From Pseudaquidulcibacter sp041917055 (lineage in GTDB: Bacteria; Pseudomonadota; Alphaproteobacteria; Caulobacterales; Aquidulcibacteraceae): a stretch of 64,000 nucleotides of DNA. The notes under the pieces were generated by a model that saw nothing but the letters and a program-made list of their open reading frames with translations, made no database searches and had not been told where the DNA came from. Position numbers and translations under genes: made by a program. Positions 9,509-19,559 of this stretch are shown here, piece by piece. The first letter of the stretch is position 1. Every line of letters begins with the position of its first letter. The stretch covers positions 1 to 64,000 of the forward strand of contig JAYRYJ010000003.1 in assembly GCA_041917055.1 (NCBI GenBank). Direction: 5' to 3'.

Positions 9509-12109
9509 ATGACCCAGGCCCTTAAAAAAATCCAATTAAAAGATTACAAACCCTTCCCTTTTGACTTAAACCGCGCGTCTTTGGTGTTTCAATTAGATGC
9601 CACACGCACAATCGTAAAATCGCGCCTTTATTTCACGCGCATCGACAAAAGCGCGACCGAATTAGTATTGAATGGCGAAGGCTTAGAATTACTTAAACTC
9701 AAATTAAGCGGTCGCGAATTATCGGCAAATGATTATTCATTTGAAAACGATATTCTCACAATTAAATGTGCGTTGGATAAATTTGAACTTGATAGCGAAG
9801 TGGCGATTAACCCAACTTCTAATAAAGCCCTAAGCGGGCTTTATATGTCAAGCGGCAGGCTAACAACACAATGCGAGGCCGAAGGTTTCCGCCGCATCAC
9901 TTTTTGGCCCGACCGCCCCGACGTTCTAAGCCGTTATTTCGTGCGTTTGGAAGGCGATAAGGTTTTATACCCCTATCTTTTGGCAAACGGAAACCCTGTT
10001 AGTTCGGGCGATTTTGGTGACGGTCGCCATTTTGCCGAATGGGACGATCCGTGGCCCAAGCCATCATATTTATTTGCATTGGTCGCAGGTGATTTCGATG
10101 TCCTAAGCGACAGTTTCACCAAAGCAGACACGGACAAAGTCGAACTAAATATTTATTGCGAAAAAGGCCAAACTGAAAAAGCGTTTTATGCCATGGATTC
10201 GCTAAAACGCGCCATGAAATGGGATGAAGAAAAATTCGATCGTCTCTATGATTTAGAGGTTTTCAATATAGTCGCGGTGCGTGATTTTAATGCCGGCGCA
10301 ATGGAAAATAAGGGACTGAATATTTTCAATTCCTCGCTTTTGCTCGCGGACCCGCAAACCGCGACCGATAATGATTATGCACGAATTGAGAGTGTGGTTG
10401 CGCATGAATATTTCCATAATTGGTCTGGCAATCGCGTAACTTGTCGTGATTGGTTTCAATTATCTTTGAAAGAAGGCTTCACTGTTTTTAGGGATCAGGA
10501 ATTTTCAAAAGATATGCGTTCGCGCGCTGTGGTTCGCATTCAAAATGTGCAATCCCTACGCGCCGCGCAATTTCCGGAAGACCAAGGGCCCAATGCACAT
10601 TCGGTGCGCCCGCATGAATATGCCTCAATCGATAATTTTTACACTTCAACGGTCTATAATAAAGGCGCAGAAGTAATCGGCATTGCCAAAACAATGTTAG
10701 GCGATAATGCGTTTTATAAAGGCGCAATCAATTATTTCGAAACCAATGATGGGCGCGCGGCAACGATTGAAGATTGGCTTTCGGCGCTTAGACAGGCCTC
10801 TAACAATCCGTTGGAAGGTATTGAAAAATGGTATTCACAGGCAGGAACGCCCATTCTTGAAGTGAATGGAAATTATAATAATGGGCATTATATCTTGTCG
10901 GTCAAACAAAAAACCCCCGACACACCAAATCAAAAAAACAAAGAATGGGTTCCCATTCCGCTTTCCTTCACTTTTTATAATGAAAATGGCGACCGTATAA
11001 TCCTTGCGACCGAAGACGGGCAAGAGGCTAATCGCCTGTCATTTGTTCTAAATCGCGATGATATTGCGATCGATTTCCATATTCCTGAACGCCCGATATT
11101 CTCGTGCCTTCATGATTTTAGTGCGCCTGTAATTCTAAAAACCAATCACAGTGATGATGATTTGGCAATTCTTGCTGGCCATGATGAGAACTCTTTTGTA
11201 AGGTGGGAAAGCCTGCAAACAATTGCCCGCAACGCAATTTTGGCAAATTTGAATAATGGCACAAATGCGCCGCAAAGTCTGATTAATGCTATGGGAAATG
11301 CTATTCATTTGCGTAATCAAGACGCGGCATTTTCGGCGCTTTTGCTTCAATTACCTATGGTCGGCGAATTAATTCAAATGTGCGAGAATGCCGAACCATC
11401 AAAGATTTTTTCAGCGCGCGAAAATATTGCACGTCAAATATCTGACGCCCTAAAGCCCGCGTTTTTGGCAATTCATAATGAATATGATTTCACCCGCGAA
11501 TTTGTCCCAGATGCCAATGGCGAAGGCACGCGCGCCTTACATAATATCGCGCTCTATTATCTATCGTTTCAAGACGGTTTCGATAGCGAATTATATGATT
11601 GCAGTCGCAAAATAAATAATATGACCGACCATATGGGTATTTTGAGTGCTTTGTCACGCATCGGCGGGGCAAATTGGGAAAAAGCATTGTCAGACTTTGA
11701 AGATAAATGGCGCAATGATGATTTAGTAATGGATAAATGGTTTTCCATTCAATCGGGCGCGCCATTATCGGGCACAATTGAGAAAATCAAAACCCTTGCC
11801 GCGCGCCCCGATTTCGCGATCGAAAATCCAAATCGCGTGCGCTCATTATATGGTGCATTTGCAATGGGAAATCACATTGGTTTTCATGCAGAAAATGGGT
11901 CTGGTTACGAAACAGTTTGCGAATTTTTAGGTCGCTATGACAAGATTAATCCATCTGTCGCCGCGCGCCTTGCAACCGCATTTGAACGCTGCAACCGCAT
12001 GGATTCAAAGCGCCGCGAAAAAGCAAGAACAGCACTTGAGAAGCTTGTTTCCAAAGATGTATCCAAGCAATTGAACGAGATTGTGACGTCAATCATCAAA
12101 TGTCTCTGA
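9509..12109 (+). CDS. pepN: Aminopeptidase N (M1 family)
   Basis: A protein of about 866 residues matching the E. coli PepN type. It shows the exopeptidase motif GAMENKGLNIFN, then the zinc motif HEYFHNWSGNRVTC followed by LSLKEGFTVFRDQEF, which supplies the third ligand. The C-terminal helical domain is complete. It removes N-terminal amino acids from peptides in the cytoplasm. I place the start at ATG 9509 because GAAG lies about seven bases upstream; a GTG at 9503 is in frame and cannot be excluded. The gene is followed by a long palindromic element and then the sensor kinase on the same strand. Confidence 0.95.
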   Translation: MTQALKKIQLKDYKPFPFDLNRASLVFQLDATRTIVKSRLYFTRIDKSATELVLNGEGLELLKLKLSGRELSANDYSFENDILTIKCALDKFELDSEVAINPTSNKALSGLYMSSGRLTTQCEAEGFRRITFWPDRPDVLSRYFVRLEGDKVLYPYLLANGNPVSSGDFGDGRHFAEWDDPWPKPSYLFALVAGDFDVLSDSFTKADTDKVELNIYCEKGQTEKAFYAMDSLKRAMKWDEEKFDRLYDLEVFNIVAVRDFNAGAMENKGLNIFNSSLLLADPQTATDNDYARIESVVAHEYFHNWSGNRVTCRDWFQLSLKEGFTVFRDQEFSKDMRSRAVVRIQNVQSLRAAQFPEDQGPNAHSVRPHEYASIDNFYTSTVYNKGAEVIGIAKTMLGDNAFYKGAINYFETNDGRAATIEDWLSALRQASNNPLEGIEKWYSQAGTPILEVNGNYNNGHYILSVKQKTPDTPNQKNKEWVPIPLSFTFYNENGDRIILATEDGQEANRLSFVLNRDDIAIDFHIPERPIFSCLHDFSAPVILKTNHSDDDLAILAGHDENSFVRWESLQTIARNAILANLNNGTNAPQSLINAMGNAIHLRNQDAAFSALLLQLPMVGELIQMCENAEPSKIFSARENIARQISDALKPAFLAIHNEYDFTREFVPDANGEGTRALHNIALYYLSFQDGFDSELYDCSRKINNMTDHMGILSALSRIGGANWEKALSDFEDKWRNDDLVMDKWFSIQSGAPLSGTIEKIKTLAARPDFAIENPNRVRSLYGAFAMGNHIGFHAENGSGYETVCEFLGRYDKINPSVAARLATAFERCNRMDSKRREKARTALEKLVSKDVSKQLNEIVTSIIKCL

Positions 12110-12147
12110 AATTTGAGTTAAAATAATTTGTTGGTTCTGTTTATGGA

Positions 12148-12440
12148 GTGTAATGGTTGGGGATGGTCTTTTTGGGCAGTTATGCCATAAAGACCTAAGT
12201 CGATTGTGTTTGCTCAAAACAGGGCTTCAAGGGGACGCTGCGCTTAAACCCCTTGACCCCCAGTTTTGAGCGTAGCGCACGCAAAGTGTTTTTGACGCCA
12301 CTGTGTATCGCCACAACGCGCGAGAACGAAAGTCAAGGGTTTAAGCGCAAGCGGCCCTTTACTTTCATTCTCGCGCAAACACAATTGCAGAAGGCCTTTA
12401 TGGCAAACTTGCCCATAAAGACCTTCCCAAGCCATGGCAC
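12148..12440. repeat. Large palindromic element made of two inverted, hairpin-bearing halves
   Basis: The left half (12148 to about 12293) is an imperfect reverse complement of the right half (about 12295-12440). Each half contains two hairpins: 12165-12195 and 12213-12270 on the left, 12318-12376 and 12391-12425 on the right. The inner hairpins occupy equivalent places but have different stem sequences (CTCAAAAC with GTTTTGAG, versus GCGCGAGAA with TTCTCGCGC), yet both pair well. The reading frames on both strands here are by-products of the palindrome. It lies in the 547-base gap between pepN and the kinase. No transposase is present. It could be a MITE-like element or a structured RNA. Confidence 0.75.
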
Positions 12441-12656
12441 TTTATTTCAACAATCAGCAATAAGTTTTTGAAATTTAACATTAGGAACGGAAAATGCTCG
12501 AAAATGGTTACTCAAAAGGACATGTCAGGGTGATGCAAGTTGAGTTATTTCCGCTCTTACCCCTATTGAACTTAAAAGAAAATCACGCAATTAAACGAAT
12601 ATTGATTTGCTGTAATATTCGGCATTTATTTGTCTTAAAGGGGCAATTGGGGCAAA
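12441..12656 (+). other. Non-coding leader region upstream of the sensor kinase
   Basis: This AT-rich stretch between the palindrome and the kinase start has no convincing gene; a 64-codon frame crossing into the kinase in another frame has no family resemblance. It presumably holds the kinase promoter, but I cannot point to a clear -35/-10 pair. Confidence 0.4.
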
Positions 12657-15080
12657 ATGGGGTCTGCATCTGCGCAGAAACAAAATAAATCCGCGTCTTG
12701 GCCGCTTGCCATTGCGCTTGTTCTGTGCGCCTTATTTGCCATTGCCATTGTCCTTAAAGCGCGATGGGAAATCAATAATCACAATCGACAAATATTCACC
12801 GCACCCAACAATAGCGCCAAATTGATTGCCGCGAATTTTGACGCAACCACAATCGGCCTCAAAAGCCAAATCGCGGCAATGGCGGCAAATTCGATTCAAT
12901 TCGCCGCAGCAAATGCCGGGTCTAATCCATTAATCAAAGAAAGTGCGATATTTTCAAAAGACGGAACATTGGTATCATCAAATACAATTGATGAAAAAAC
13001 CAATTCGGCAATGGCGGCAGGCGCGCTTTTGGCAACCAATGAAGGTTGGCTTGGCGCATTATCGATACAAAATGCCGGCTTTGTTCCGGCGCTAGCTTTT
13101 AGGGGCGCGGATAATTCAGTTTTGGTGGCGATTTTAAAAACCGACTTTGCCAAAGGATTACAAGCCGAACAAAAACTGATTTTATCGGATAATGCCGGAA
13201 ACATAATTTATGCTGATGCTGGGCTTGGCATTAATGGCATTAAAAATGTTTCCCAAGCATTGGGCATTAGTCTTGAAAATATCACACCTAGCGGCACTTT
13301 TGCCAAAGCAATAAATGGTGACGCTTTAATTGTTGCCAATGCTACCGGCCTAAATGGTTTCAATGCAATTGTCACGGAATCGCAAAGCAAGGCCAATAAA
13401 GATATTCTGCAAATCCTCCTATTTTATGGCCTTTTGTTTTTAGGTCCGATACTGGCATTTTTTGGCGTCTTTTTCCTTGCCAAAGAGCAAGAAAGCCGTG
13501 TCGAACGTGCGAAGTTCGACCTTCGTGAGACAGAAAGAAGAATGCGCATCGCAATAGAAGGGGCGCGTTGCGGCGTTTGGGATTGGGATTTGACCGACGA
13601 CACAGTATTTCTAACCCAAAGGCTTGCCAATAGCTTAGGTCTTGGCGCCGCAAATCGATATAATGGTGAAGACTTATTGTCTGCTTTGATTGAAGAAGAT
13701 CGCCTAAAACTGCGTGCCGCCCTGCGCGCATCTGTGCAATTGGGGCTGATTGACATTATTATCCGTCTAAGACCGGAAATTGCAAACAATGAAAATATCA
13801 GCCATTTGCATTTGCGCGGTCGCGCGGCGGTTCAGAAAAATTCTGTATCCCAAATCCGTTTAATCGGCGTATCAATTGATGTTTCCGAACGCCTTCAAAA
13901 AGAGCAGGAGGTTTCGCAAAGTGAAAACCGACTAAAAGATATTGCCACATCTATTGTCGGGCCTTTCGCGTTTTGGAATCGTGATGGAACTTTGCAGATT
14001 TGGAATAATGAATTTGCCGAATGGTTTGAACTCAAAAAAAATGTCCTTCATGTTGGGGCCAAATACGATTCAATTTCAAGGCTTTCAGCCAATGCCATAA
14101 ATGGCGTTCGTGATGTTGCAGGTGAGATTGGATGCAAAGAAATTAATTTCAAAAATGGCAAATGGCTTAGATTCTATGAAAGAAAGACCAATGAAGGTGG
14201 CGTGATTTCCATTGGTCAGGATATTTCCGGTCAGAAGAACTTAGAGCAAAGCACTTTGGGCGCGGATTTGGAACTTAAGAAAGCACTCGCGGCTTTACAT
14301 GAGGCAGAAGAAGAAACTGCAACTTTGGCAAAAAATTACGAAATGGCAAAATCGCGCGCCGAGGCGGCATCAAAATCCAAAGACGTTTTCCTAGCCAATA
14401 TGAGCCACGAATTAAGAACGCCATTAAATGCCATTATCGGTTTTTCCGAAATGATGACGCGTGAGATTTTCGGCCCATTGGGTGACAGGCGCTATCTGGG
14501 CTATATTAATGACATTCACGATAGCGGCAATCATTTATTGGAATTGATAAATGGCGTTTTGGATATGGCGAAAATTGAGGCCGGGAAATTCCGCATTAAT
14601 CCGCAAAACATTGCGCTATCCGAAACTATCGAACAGGCAATTCGCATTATACACGGCAAAGCAGACGAAAAATCAATCCATCTTGAAACTGATTTGGACA
14701 AAGACGATGAGATTTTTGCCGATGCGCGCGCAATTCGTCAAATTCTGATAAATTTGATTTCTAATTCCATTAAATTCACCGAACCCCGTGGCAGAGTGTT
14801 AGTGCGCACCAAAAAGGCCGAAGATTTTGTCACAATTTCCGTGATTGATAATGGCATTGGCATTGATGCCAAGGATTTACCGCGCCTTGCTAAACCTTTT
14901 GCCCAAGTTGATTCTGAACATTCGCGTAACAACCAAGGAACCGGCCTTGGCCTTGCATTATGTCAATCTTTTGCGACTTTGCACGGCGGAAGAATGGATA
15001 TTTCCTCACGCCTCGGAGTTGGAACTAAGGTTGATATAGTCCTACCAATCCGTGCCATAAATTACGACGAAGCGGCGTGA
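12657..15080 (+). CDS. Membrane-bound PAS sensor histidine kinase, PleC/DivJ-like
   Basis: An 807-residue kinase. Transmembrane segments lie at about 15-33 and 252-274, bounding a periplasmic sensor domain of about 210 residues. Cytoplasmic PAS-like regions follow at about 295-410 and 425-530, then a coiled linker (about 535-575). The HisKA dimerisation motif NMSHELRTPLNAIIGFSEMM has the phospho-accepting His near 584. HATPase motifs are present: N box (LINLISNSIKF), DNGIGI, and GTGLGLALC. No receiver domain is fused. The HisKA wording FGPLGDRRY...HLLELINGVLDMAKIEAG resembles alphaproteobacterial cell-cycle kinases such as PleC (family knowledge); orthology is an inference. ATG 12657 is the only sensible start. 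Confidence 0.85.
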   Translation: MGSASAQKQNKSASWPLAIALVLCALFAIAIVLKARWEINNHNRQIFTAPNNSAKLIAANFDATTIGLKSQIAAMAANSIQFAAANAGSNPLIKESAIFSKDGTLVSSNTIDEKTNSAMAAGALLATNEGWLGALSIQNAGFVPALAFRGADNSVLVAILKTDFAKGLQAEQKLILSDNAGNIIYADAGLGINGIKNVSQALGISLENITPSGTFAKAINGDALIVANATGLNGFNAIVTESQSKANKDILQILLFYGLLFLGPILAFFGVFFLAKEQESRVERAKFDLRETERRMRIAIEGARCGVWDWDLTDDTVFLTQRLANSLGLGAANRYNGEDLLSALIEEDRLKLRAALRASVQLGLIDIIIRLRPEIANNENISHLHLRGRAAVQKNSVSQIRLIGVSIDVSERLQKEQEVSQSENRLKDIATSIVGPFAFWNRDGTLQIWNNEFAEWFELKKNVLHVGAKYDSISRLSANAINGVRDVAGEIGCKEINFKNGKWLRFYERKTNEGGVISIGQDISGQKNLEQSTLGADLELKKALAALHEAEEETATLAKNYEMAKSRAEAASKSKDVFLANMSHELRTPLNAIIGFSEMMTREIFGPLGDRRYLGYINDIHDSGNHLLELINGVLDMAKIEAGKFRINPQNIALSETIEQAIRIIHGKADEKSIHLETDLDKDDEIFADARAIRQILINLISNSIKFTEPRGRVLVRTKKAEDFVTISVIDNGIGIDAKDLPRLAKPFAQVDSEHSRNNQGTGLGLALCQSFATLHGGRMDISSRLGVGTKVDIVLPIRAINYDEAA

Positions 15081-15108
15081 CCATTATTTACAAAATGAAA
15101 CAGCAATT

Positions 15109-15220
15109 ATGGTCAGGACTCACAAATTAACAAAATTTGATGGGAAGGATCTCAGCTTTTGCAAAATACCGTCATTTACCTTCATTTCTATAAGATTAGA
15201 GCGGTGGGACTTCAAACGGA
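15109..15220. repeat. Decayed copy of the palindromic element ends
   Basis: Bases 15109-15150 align without gaps to 37835-37876, the left end of the ftsI-proximal element, with about 31 of 42 positions identical, including GGTCAGGACTCA and TGATGGGA. Further on, 15197-15212 (TAGAGCGG then ACTT after four bases) resembles the terminal repeat of the argC-proximal element. The rest is not recognisable, so this looks like a relic in the gap after the kinase gene. Confidence 0.5.
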
Positions 15221-15255
15221 ATCATATAGCGAATTAACAAGTGTTGGATAATATT

Positions 15256-15789
15256 TTATTTCGCAATCAATATCTCAACAAACTCACCGGCCCAAATACG
15301 TGCTGCGACTTCGTTTCCGTTTGGCAGATTGGCTGTATATGAACCGTTGTAGCATTCGTCATTGTATTTTGTGACCATATTGCGAATCTCCAGGTTCTGA
15401 GTATCGCGATAGCCATTATTTATTGTAGCTTCAATTGTTTCACTTTTTGAGCGTTTCAAAATATAACCGCCGCCATTAAAGCGCTTAACTTTCATTGGAA
15501 CAAGCGCCTTTTTATCAAACCTATAATCGGTGATAATAAAACTTGGGTAGCAAGTCGGAATGGAATCCGCTGGTTCAAAAATCCCGGCTTCAAAAAATCG
15601 CCCCGCATAATTGAAAATTTCACAATGCAGCAAATCGCCGTCATTATTGCATTTTAGCCAAGACCCGCCCTTAATCCCCCCTGCCAATGACGCATCAGGC
15701 GGCAGGCCTTTCGGGCGCTTTGCAAGACCGACGCAGGCGGTTTGCAAAACCAAAGAAGCAACAAGCATTATGCGAAAAATATTCTTCAT
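15256..15789 (-). CDS. Predicted lipoprotein of unknown function
   Basis: A 177-residue protein with a lipoprotein signal (VASLVLQTAC, cysteine at 19). The mature part has six more cysteines, suggesting disulfides in the periplasm. No family recognised. Its start overlaps the stop of the upstream exported protein (15786-16445) by 4 bases, so the two are probably translated together. Confidence 0.6.
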   Translation of the reverse strand: MKNIFRIMLVASLVLQTACVGLAKRPKGLPPDASLAGGIKGGSWLKCNNDGDLLHCEIFNYAGRFFEAGIFEPADSIPTCYPSFIITDYRFDKKALVPMKVKRFNGGGYILKRSKSETIEATINNGYRDTQNLEIRNMVTKYNDECYNGSYTANLPNGNEVAARIWAGEFVEILIAK

Positions 15790-16445
15790 TTTGTCGGCTC
15801 AAAAGTCCAAATTTCATTGAGCCCGCGTTTCCATTTTCCGGTCCAATTGAAAGTGTCATTATAGTTTTTTTGCGAATCTTTCATTTCCCAAAATATAACT
15901 GCATTCGGGTTGGGGCCATTTTTAATATGTGTGACGCCCGCAGCGAGCAAAATCCTTGTGGCTATATGGGTGCAATTATTAGTGAATAATTTGTATTTTG
16001 CGCCATTCTTAATCTCACTCTCAATTTTTGCGACCTCGAGCATGGCCTTGTCATAATCGATTTTTTCAGGAAAATAAGAAACATTTATATAATCGAGACC
16101 ATAATAATCAGCAAAAGCGGCGACAATTTTCGACATTTCGGGTGGGTCGATGTGCCCCTGTTCATTGATCTTCACCTTTAATGGCGTGCCGCGAACATAG
16201 CGGATTAATGCATTTGAACCGTCATGATTGAAATCATCGGCATCATAAAGGCCATACTCAATAATTGACACCCGCCCATCATCGGCAATTAGACACGCAG
16301 CATTATGACCATTCCCCGCTGCCAAAACCGGTGTGTGCAATCGGCAAGCATCAGCGTGCGCAGGCAGCGCAATCGATAAAGAGCACAAAAACGGCAAAAA
16401 TAACAAGAAAGTGCGAAAATTTAGATGTGACATTTTTATAGCCAT
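15786..16445 (-). CDS. Exported protein with NCTHIATRILLAAG motif, possibly papain-like fold
   Basis: A 219-residue protein with a signal peptide ending near AHADA; an alternative ATG at 16433 would only shorten the leader. The segment YKLFTNNCTHIATRILLAAG resembles the Cys-His neighbourhood seen in NlpC/P60-like and DUF4105-type papain-fold proteins, where an N-C-T-x-(F/I) motif carries the catalytic cysteine. The N-terminal HTPVLAAGNGHNAACLI region could supply the partner histidine. This is a weak, motif-level resemblance and activity is an inference. It is first in a two-gene unit with the lipoprotein. Confidence 0.5.
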   Translation of the reverse strand: MAIKMSHLNFRTFLLFLPFLCSLSIALPAHADACRLHTPVLAAGNGHNAACLIADDGRVSIIEYGLYDADDFNHDGSNALIRYVRGTPLKVKINEQGHIDPPEMSKIVAAFADYYGLDYINVSYFPEKIDYDKAMLEVAKIESEIKNGAKYKLFTNNCTHIATRILLAAGVTHIKNGPNPNAVIFWEMKDSQKNYNDTFNWTGKWKRGLNEIWTFEPTK

Positions 16446-16554
16446 TATCTAATACTTACCCACGGGATTTGAAATGAGACCTTTTGTTATTTTTGGCTTT
16501 TTTGAACAAAAATGGTGTTTTGGTCACAGTGACATTGTCAAAATCACGACACCA

Positions 16555-17103
16555 TTATTTTGTCAAAGCATTTTCGGGCAATTTCAGGCCGGTCAATTTC
16601 CAATTTATGAAATCATTGCGCTCAAGTTGAATGCCAATTTTTGTTTCGGCACCATCGGTTTTGGTCTTTAGTTCGACGATAACATTATTCGGGTTTTGCC
16701 ATTTCATGCCAATTGAAGGCATTGGCTTTTTTGCGCCTTTTTCGCCCTTGTCTTGGCTTAGTTTTCCCGATTTTACGACATTGGCAATGCCATTCGGTGT
16801 CACCAGACCATCAATCAATTTTTCCGCAATTTTCGGCGCAATGGCATTGGTTAGGCCGGAAATCGGGTCGTTCGCATCGGCATTTTTGGCCTTATAGCTT
16901 TGATTTATTTGTGATTTTAAATCCGCCCTAAGTTCAATAACATCGATTTTTCTTCTTAGGCTTTCGGTATTTCCATTCGTGGCATCAGTGCGCAAATTAT
17001 AAAGAAAAATAAATGGTGAAATAAAAAACCAATAGACTAGTCCCAAAATCACAATAATGAAAAGCCATGAAGGAAAACCGGATTTTTTTGTCTTTGAAGC
17101 CAT
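16555..17103 (-). CDS. DUF2939 family membrane-anchored protein
   Basis: A 182-residue protein with one membrane segment at about 12-33 (WLFIIVILGLVYWFFISPFIFLY reduced here to its core FIIVILGLVYWFF). After the anchor come LYNLRTDATNGNTESL, IDVIELRADLKSQI, which is the DUF2939 signature (a tyrosine-leucine helix, then VDF..VR..LK.Q). The function of DUF2939 is unknown. The gene stands alone, divergent from the TonB-dependent receptor. Confidence 0.7.
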   Translation of the reverse strand: MASKTKKSGFPSWLFIIVILGLVYWFFISPFIFLYNLRTDATNGNTESLRRKIDVIELRADLKSQINQSYKAKNADANDPISGLTNAIAPKIAEKLIDGLVTPNGIANVVKSGKLSQDKGEKGAKKPMPSIGMKWQNPNNVIVELKTKTDGAETKIGIQLERNDFINWKLTGLKLPENALTK

Positions 17104-17334
17104 AATTATTTCTCTTTTGTTTTGAAATTAACGCATTCAAAAATGGCGGTTTCGTGACACAATTGCAACGAAATTCATCAAATTGTCGCTAATCGCTGAA
17201 AATTCACGCCCCAAAGATAGATAGAATTATTTTTCAACGATAAGCGCGAAGGCATTCGCAACATTAATTTGATTCTAATAAAAGTTGCGATGGTGGGGTC
17301 ACGCAAGAAAATCAATTTCTTTTCGGGGAAGTCT

Positions 17335-19533
17335 ATGAAAACTCGTAATTCAAAAATGGTAAAATCTTCAATTATCGCCCTAGGCATGGCTATTGCCTTT
17401 GGCTCTTTCGCCCAAGCTGAAGAAACAAAAAAGGCAGACGGCCTTGAAGTTGTAATTGTTACAGCACGTAAAAAATCAGAAGCATCAAAAGACATTCCAT
17501 TGTCTTTGAGTGCATTTAAAGGTGATGCACTTTCAACCCTTATGTCGGGTGCTGCTGATATGAATGCGCTTTCGGCAAAAACACCATCGGTCGCGGTCGA
17601 ATCTTCATTCGGGCGCGTTTTCCCGCGTATTTATATTCGTGGTCTTGGTAATACCGATTTTGATATCAATGCGTCACAGCCGGTTTCATTGGTTTATGAC
17701 GAAGTCGTATTTGAAAACCCAATCTTAAAAGGCTTCCCGATTTTTGACACTGAACGTGTCGAGGTTTTGCGCGGCCCACAAGGCACATTATTCGGTCGTA
17801 ACACTCCTGCCGGCGTAATCAAATTTGACAGTGTTAAGCCGGGTGAGCGTCCATCATATATCAAAGCCGGTATTCGTTCTTTTGAGGGCTATGATTTAGA
17901 CGGCGCCTATGACTTAAAAGTTTCTGATGCTTTCGGCGTGCGCGCTTCAGTTCTTTACCAAACTCAAGGCGATTGGATTAAAGACAAAGACCCAGCCGGT
18001 TCAAACAAAAAACTTGGTGGTTTCACTGAAACCGCAGGTCGTTTGCAATTTGCCTTCAAACCAAGTGAAGATTTCGACGCAAATTTAAATATTCATGCGC
18101 GTAAATTGGACGGAACATCGCAAATTTTCCGTGCCAACGTTATGACAACCGGAAAACAAGGCCTTAATTCAAATTTTGACCGCGATAGCGTTTCTTATGA
18201 TGAAGGCAATGGCAACCCGCAAGAATTAACTTCTTCGGGTGCGAATTTGAAACTTAATTATAAAATCGGTGATTTGACCCTAACCTCAATAACCGCCTAT
18301 GACACTGTTGAATTTGAAGGTCGTGGCGATATTGACGGTGGCTCTATGACTATGGGGCCTGGCTTTATCCCCTTCCCGTCCGACACTGCTGATGGGATTG
18401 ATGACCATAAACAATATACCCAAGAAATCCGTCTTGCATCTGACAAAGCCAATAATTTCAATTGGCAAGTTGGCGCATATTATTTCAAAGAAGATTTGAG
18501 CATTTATTCTTTTGCCTATGGTTCGCCAACCTTTGTGTTCTCTGATGCGCGCCAAACTCAAGAAACTACTGCTTGGGCTTTGTTCGGCTCTGCAACTTTC
18601 AAACCTTGTGACAAAATATCGGTTACTGCGGGCCTAAGATATTCTGATGAAGAAAAAGACTTTATGGCTAAAGGCGGCATTACTGCAATGGCACCTGTCT
18701 ATACCAATACCGGTGACAATGCCCTTAGCTGGGACTTATCGGCGGTTTATGCGGCAAGTGACGAATTGAATTTCTATGCACGCGCCGCAAAAGGTTTCCG
18801 TGCACCGTCTATTCAAGGGCGTTTATTGTTCGGTACAGCAGTCACCAAAGCAAAATCTGAATTTGTAACTTCAATCGAAGGCGGCATGAAATTCTTTAGT
18901 TCGGATCGCCGTTTGCGCGCCGATCTTACTGTTTTCACTTATCAAATTGACGACCAACAATTCACCGCAATCGGTGGTGCCGGCAATGTCAATACTTTGA
19001 TAAATGTCGATAAAGGTACGGCAACAGGTTTTGAGGCCGAAGTTCAATACTTATTGACCCCTAATTTCTCTGTAAATGCGTCATTCTCTTTGAATAATAC
19101 AAAAATCAAAGACCCACTTGCGACTGTTGCGGTTTGCGGTGCTTCTTGTACTGTTTTGAACCCTGTATCCGGTGGTTTGGCGAAAATTGACGGCAATCCA
19201 TTCCCGAACGCACCGCGCATTATTGCCGATCTTGGCGCGCAATATACTATGCAGCTTGCAAACGGTATGGATTTAATCCTTTCGACCGATTGGGCATATA
19301 AAGGCGAGACCAATTTCTTCCTTTATAAATCAATTGAATTCTCGGAAGCCGGATATTGGGAAGGCGGCGTTCGCGCCCGTCTTTTGATGAATGACGGCAA
19401 TCAAGAAATCGTCTTCTATGGCCGCAATATCACTGATACTGAGGCGCTTGTCGGCGGTATTGACTTCAACAATCTTACAGGCTTCGTAAACGCCCCACGC
19501 GTTTGGGGTCTTGAAGGTAAGATGAAGTTCTAA
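17335..19533 (+). CDS. TonB-dependent outer-membrane receptor
   Basis: A 732-residue receptor starting at ATG 17335, which follows a strong GGGGAAG ribosome site; the frame is open further upstream but lacks such a site. The signal peptide ends near SFAQA. LEVVIVTARKK marks the TonB box and plug start; the plug (about 45-160) has IYIRGLGNTD and VEVLRGPQGTLFGRNTPAG. The rest is a 22-strand-type barrel ending in Phe (EGKMKF), as expected for outer-membrane insertion. The plug wording fits the large family of siderophore/complex-carbohydrate or unknown-substrate receptors of alphaproteobacteria; the ligand cannot be told. A terminator follows. Confidence 0.9.
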   Translation: MKTRNSKMVKSSIIALGMAIAFGSFAQAEETKKADGLEVVIVTARKKSEASKDIPLSLSAFKGDALSTLMSGAADMNALSAKTPSVAVESSFGRVFPRIYIRGLGNTDFDINASQPVSLVYDEVVFENPILKGFPIFDTERVEVLRGPQGTLFGRNTPAGVIKFDSVKPGERPSYIKAGIRSFEGYDLDGAYDLKVSDAFGVRASVLYQTQGDWIKDKDPAGSNKKLGGFTETAGRLQFAFKPSEDFDANLNIHARKLDGTSQIFRANVMTTGKQGLNSNFDRDSVSYDEGNGNPQELTSSGANLKLNYKIGDLTLTSITAYDTVEFEGRGDIDGGSMTMGPGFIPFPSDTADGIDDHKQYTQEIRLASDKANNFNWQVGAYYFKEDLSIYSFAYGSPTFVFSDARQTQETTAWALFGSATFKPCDKISVTAGLRYSDEEKDFMAKGGITAMAPVYTNTGDNALSWDLSAVYAASDELNFYARAAKGFRAPSIQGRLLFGTAVTKAKSEFVTSIEGGMKFFSSDRRLRADLTVFTYQIDDQQFTAIGGAGNVNTLINVDKGTATGFEAEVQYLLTPNFSVNASFSLNNTKIKDPLATVAVCGASCTVLNPVSGGLAKIDGNPFPNAPRIIADLGAQYTMQLANGMDLILSTDWAYKGETNFFLYKSIEFSEAGYWEGGVRARLLMNDGNQEIVFYGRNITDTEALVGGIDFNNLTGFVNAPRVWGLEGKMKF

Positions 19534-19559
19534 ATCCAACAGTCTGAATTTGACGAAAG

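Noticed and set aside
12244..12471. Two opposite open frames with similar peptides in the pepN-kinase gap
   Set aside because: They are similar only because the DNA is a palindrome; neither has a ribosome site or family resemblance.
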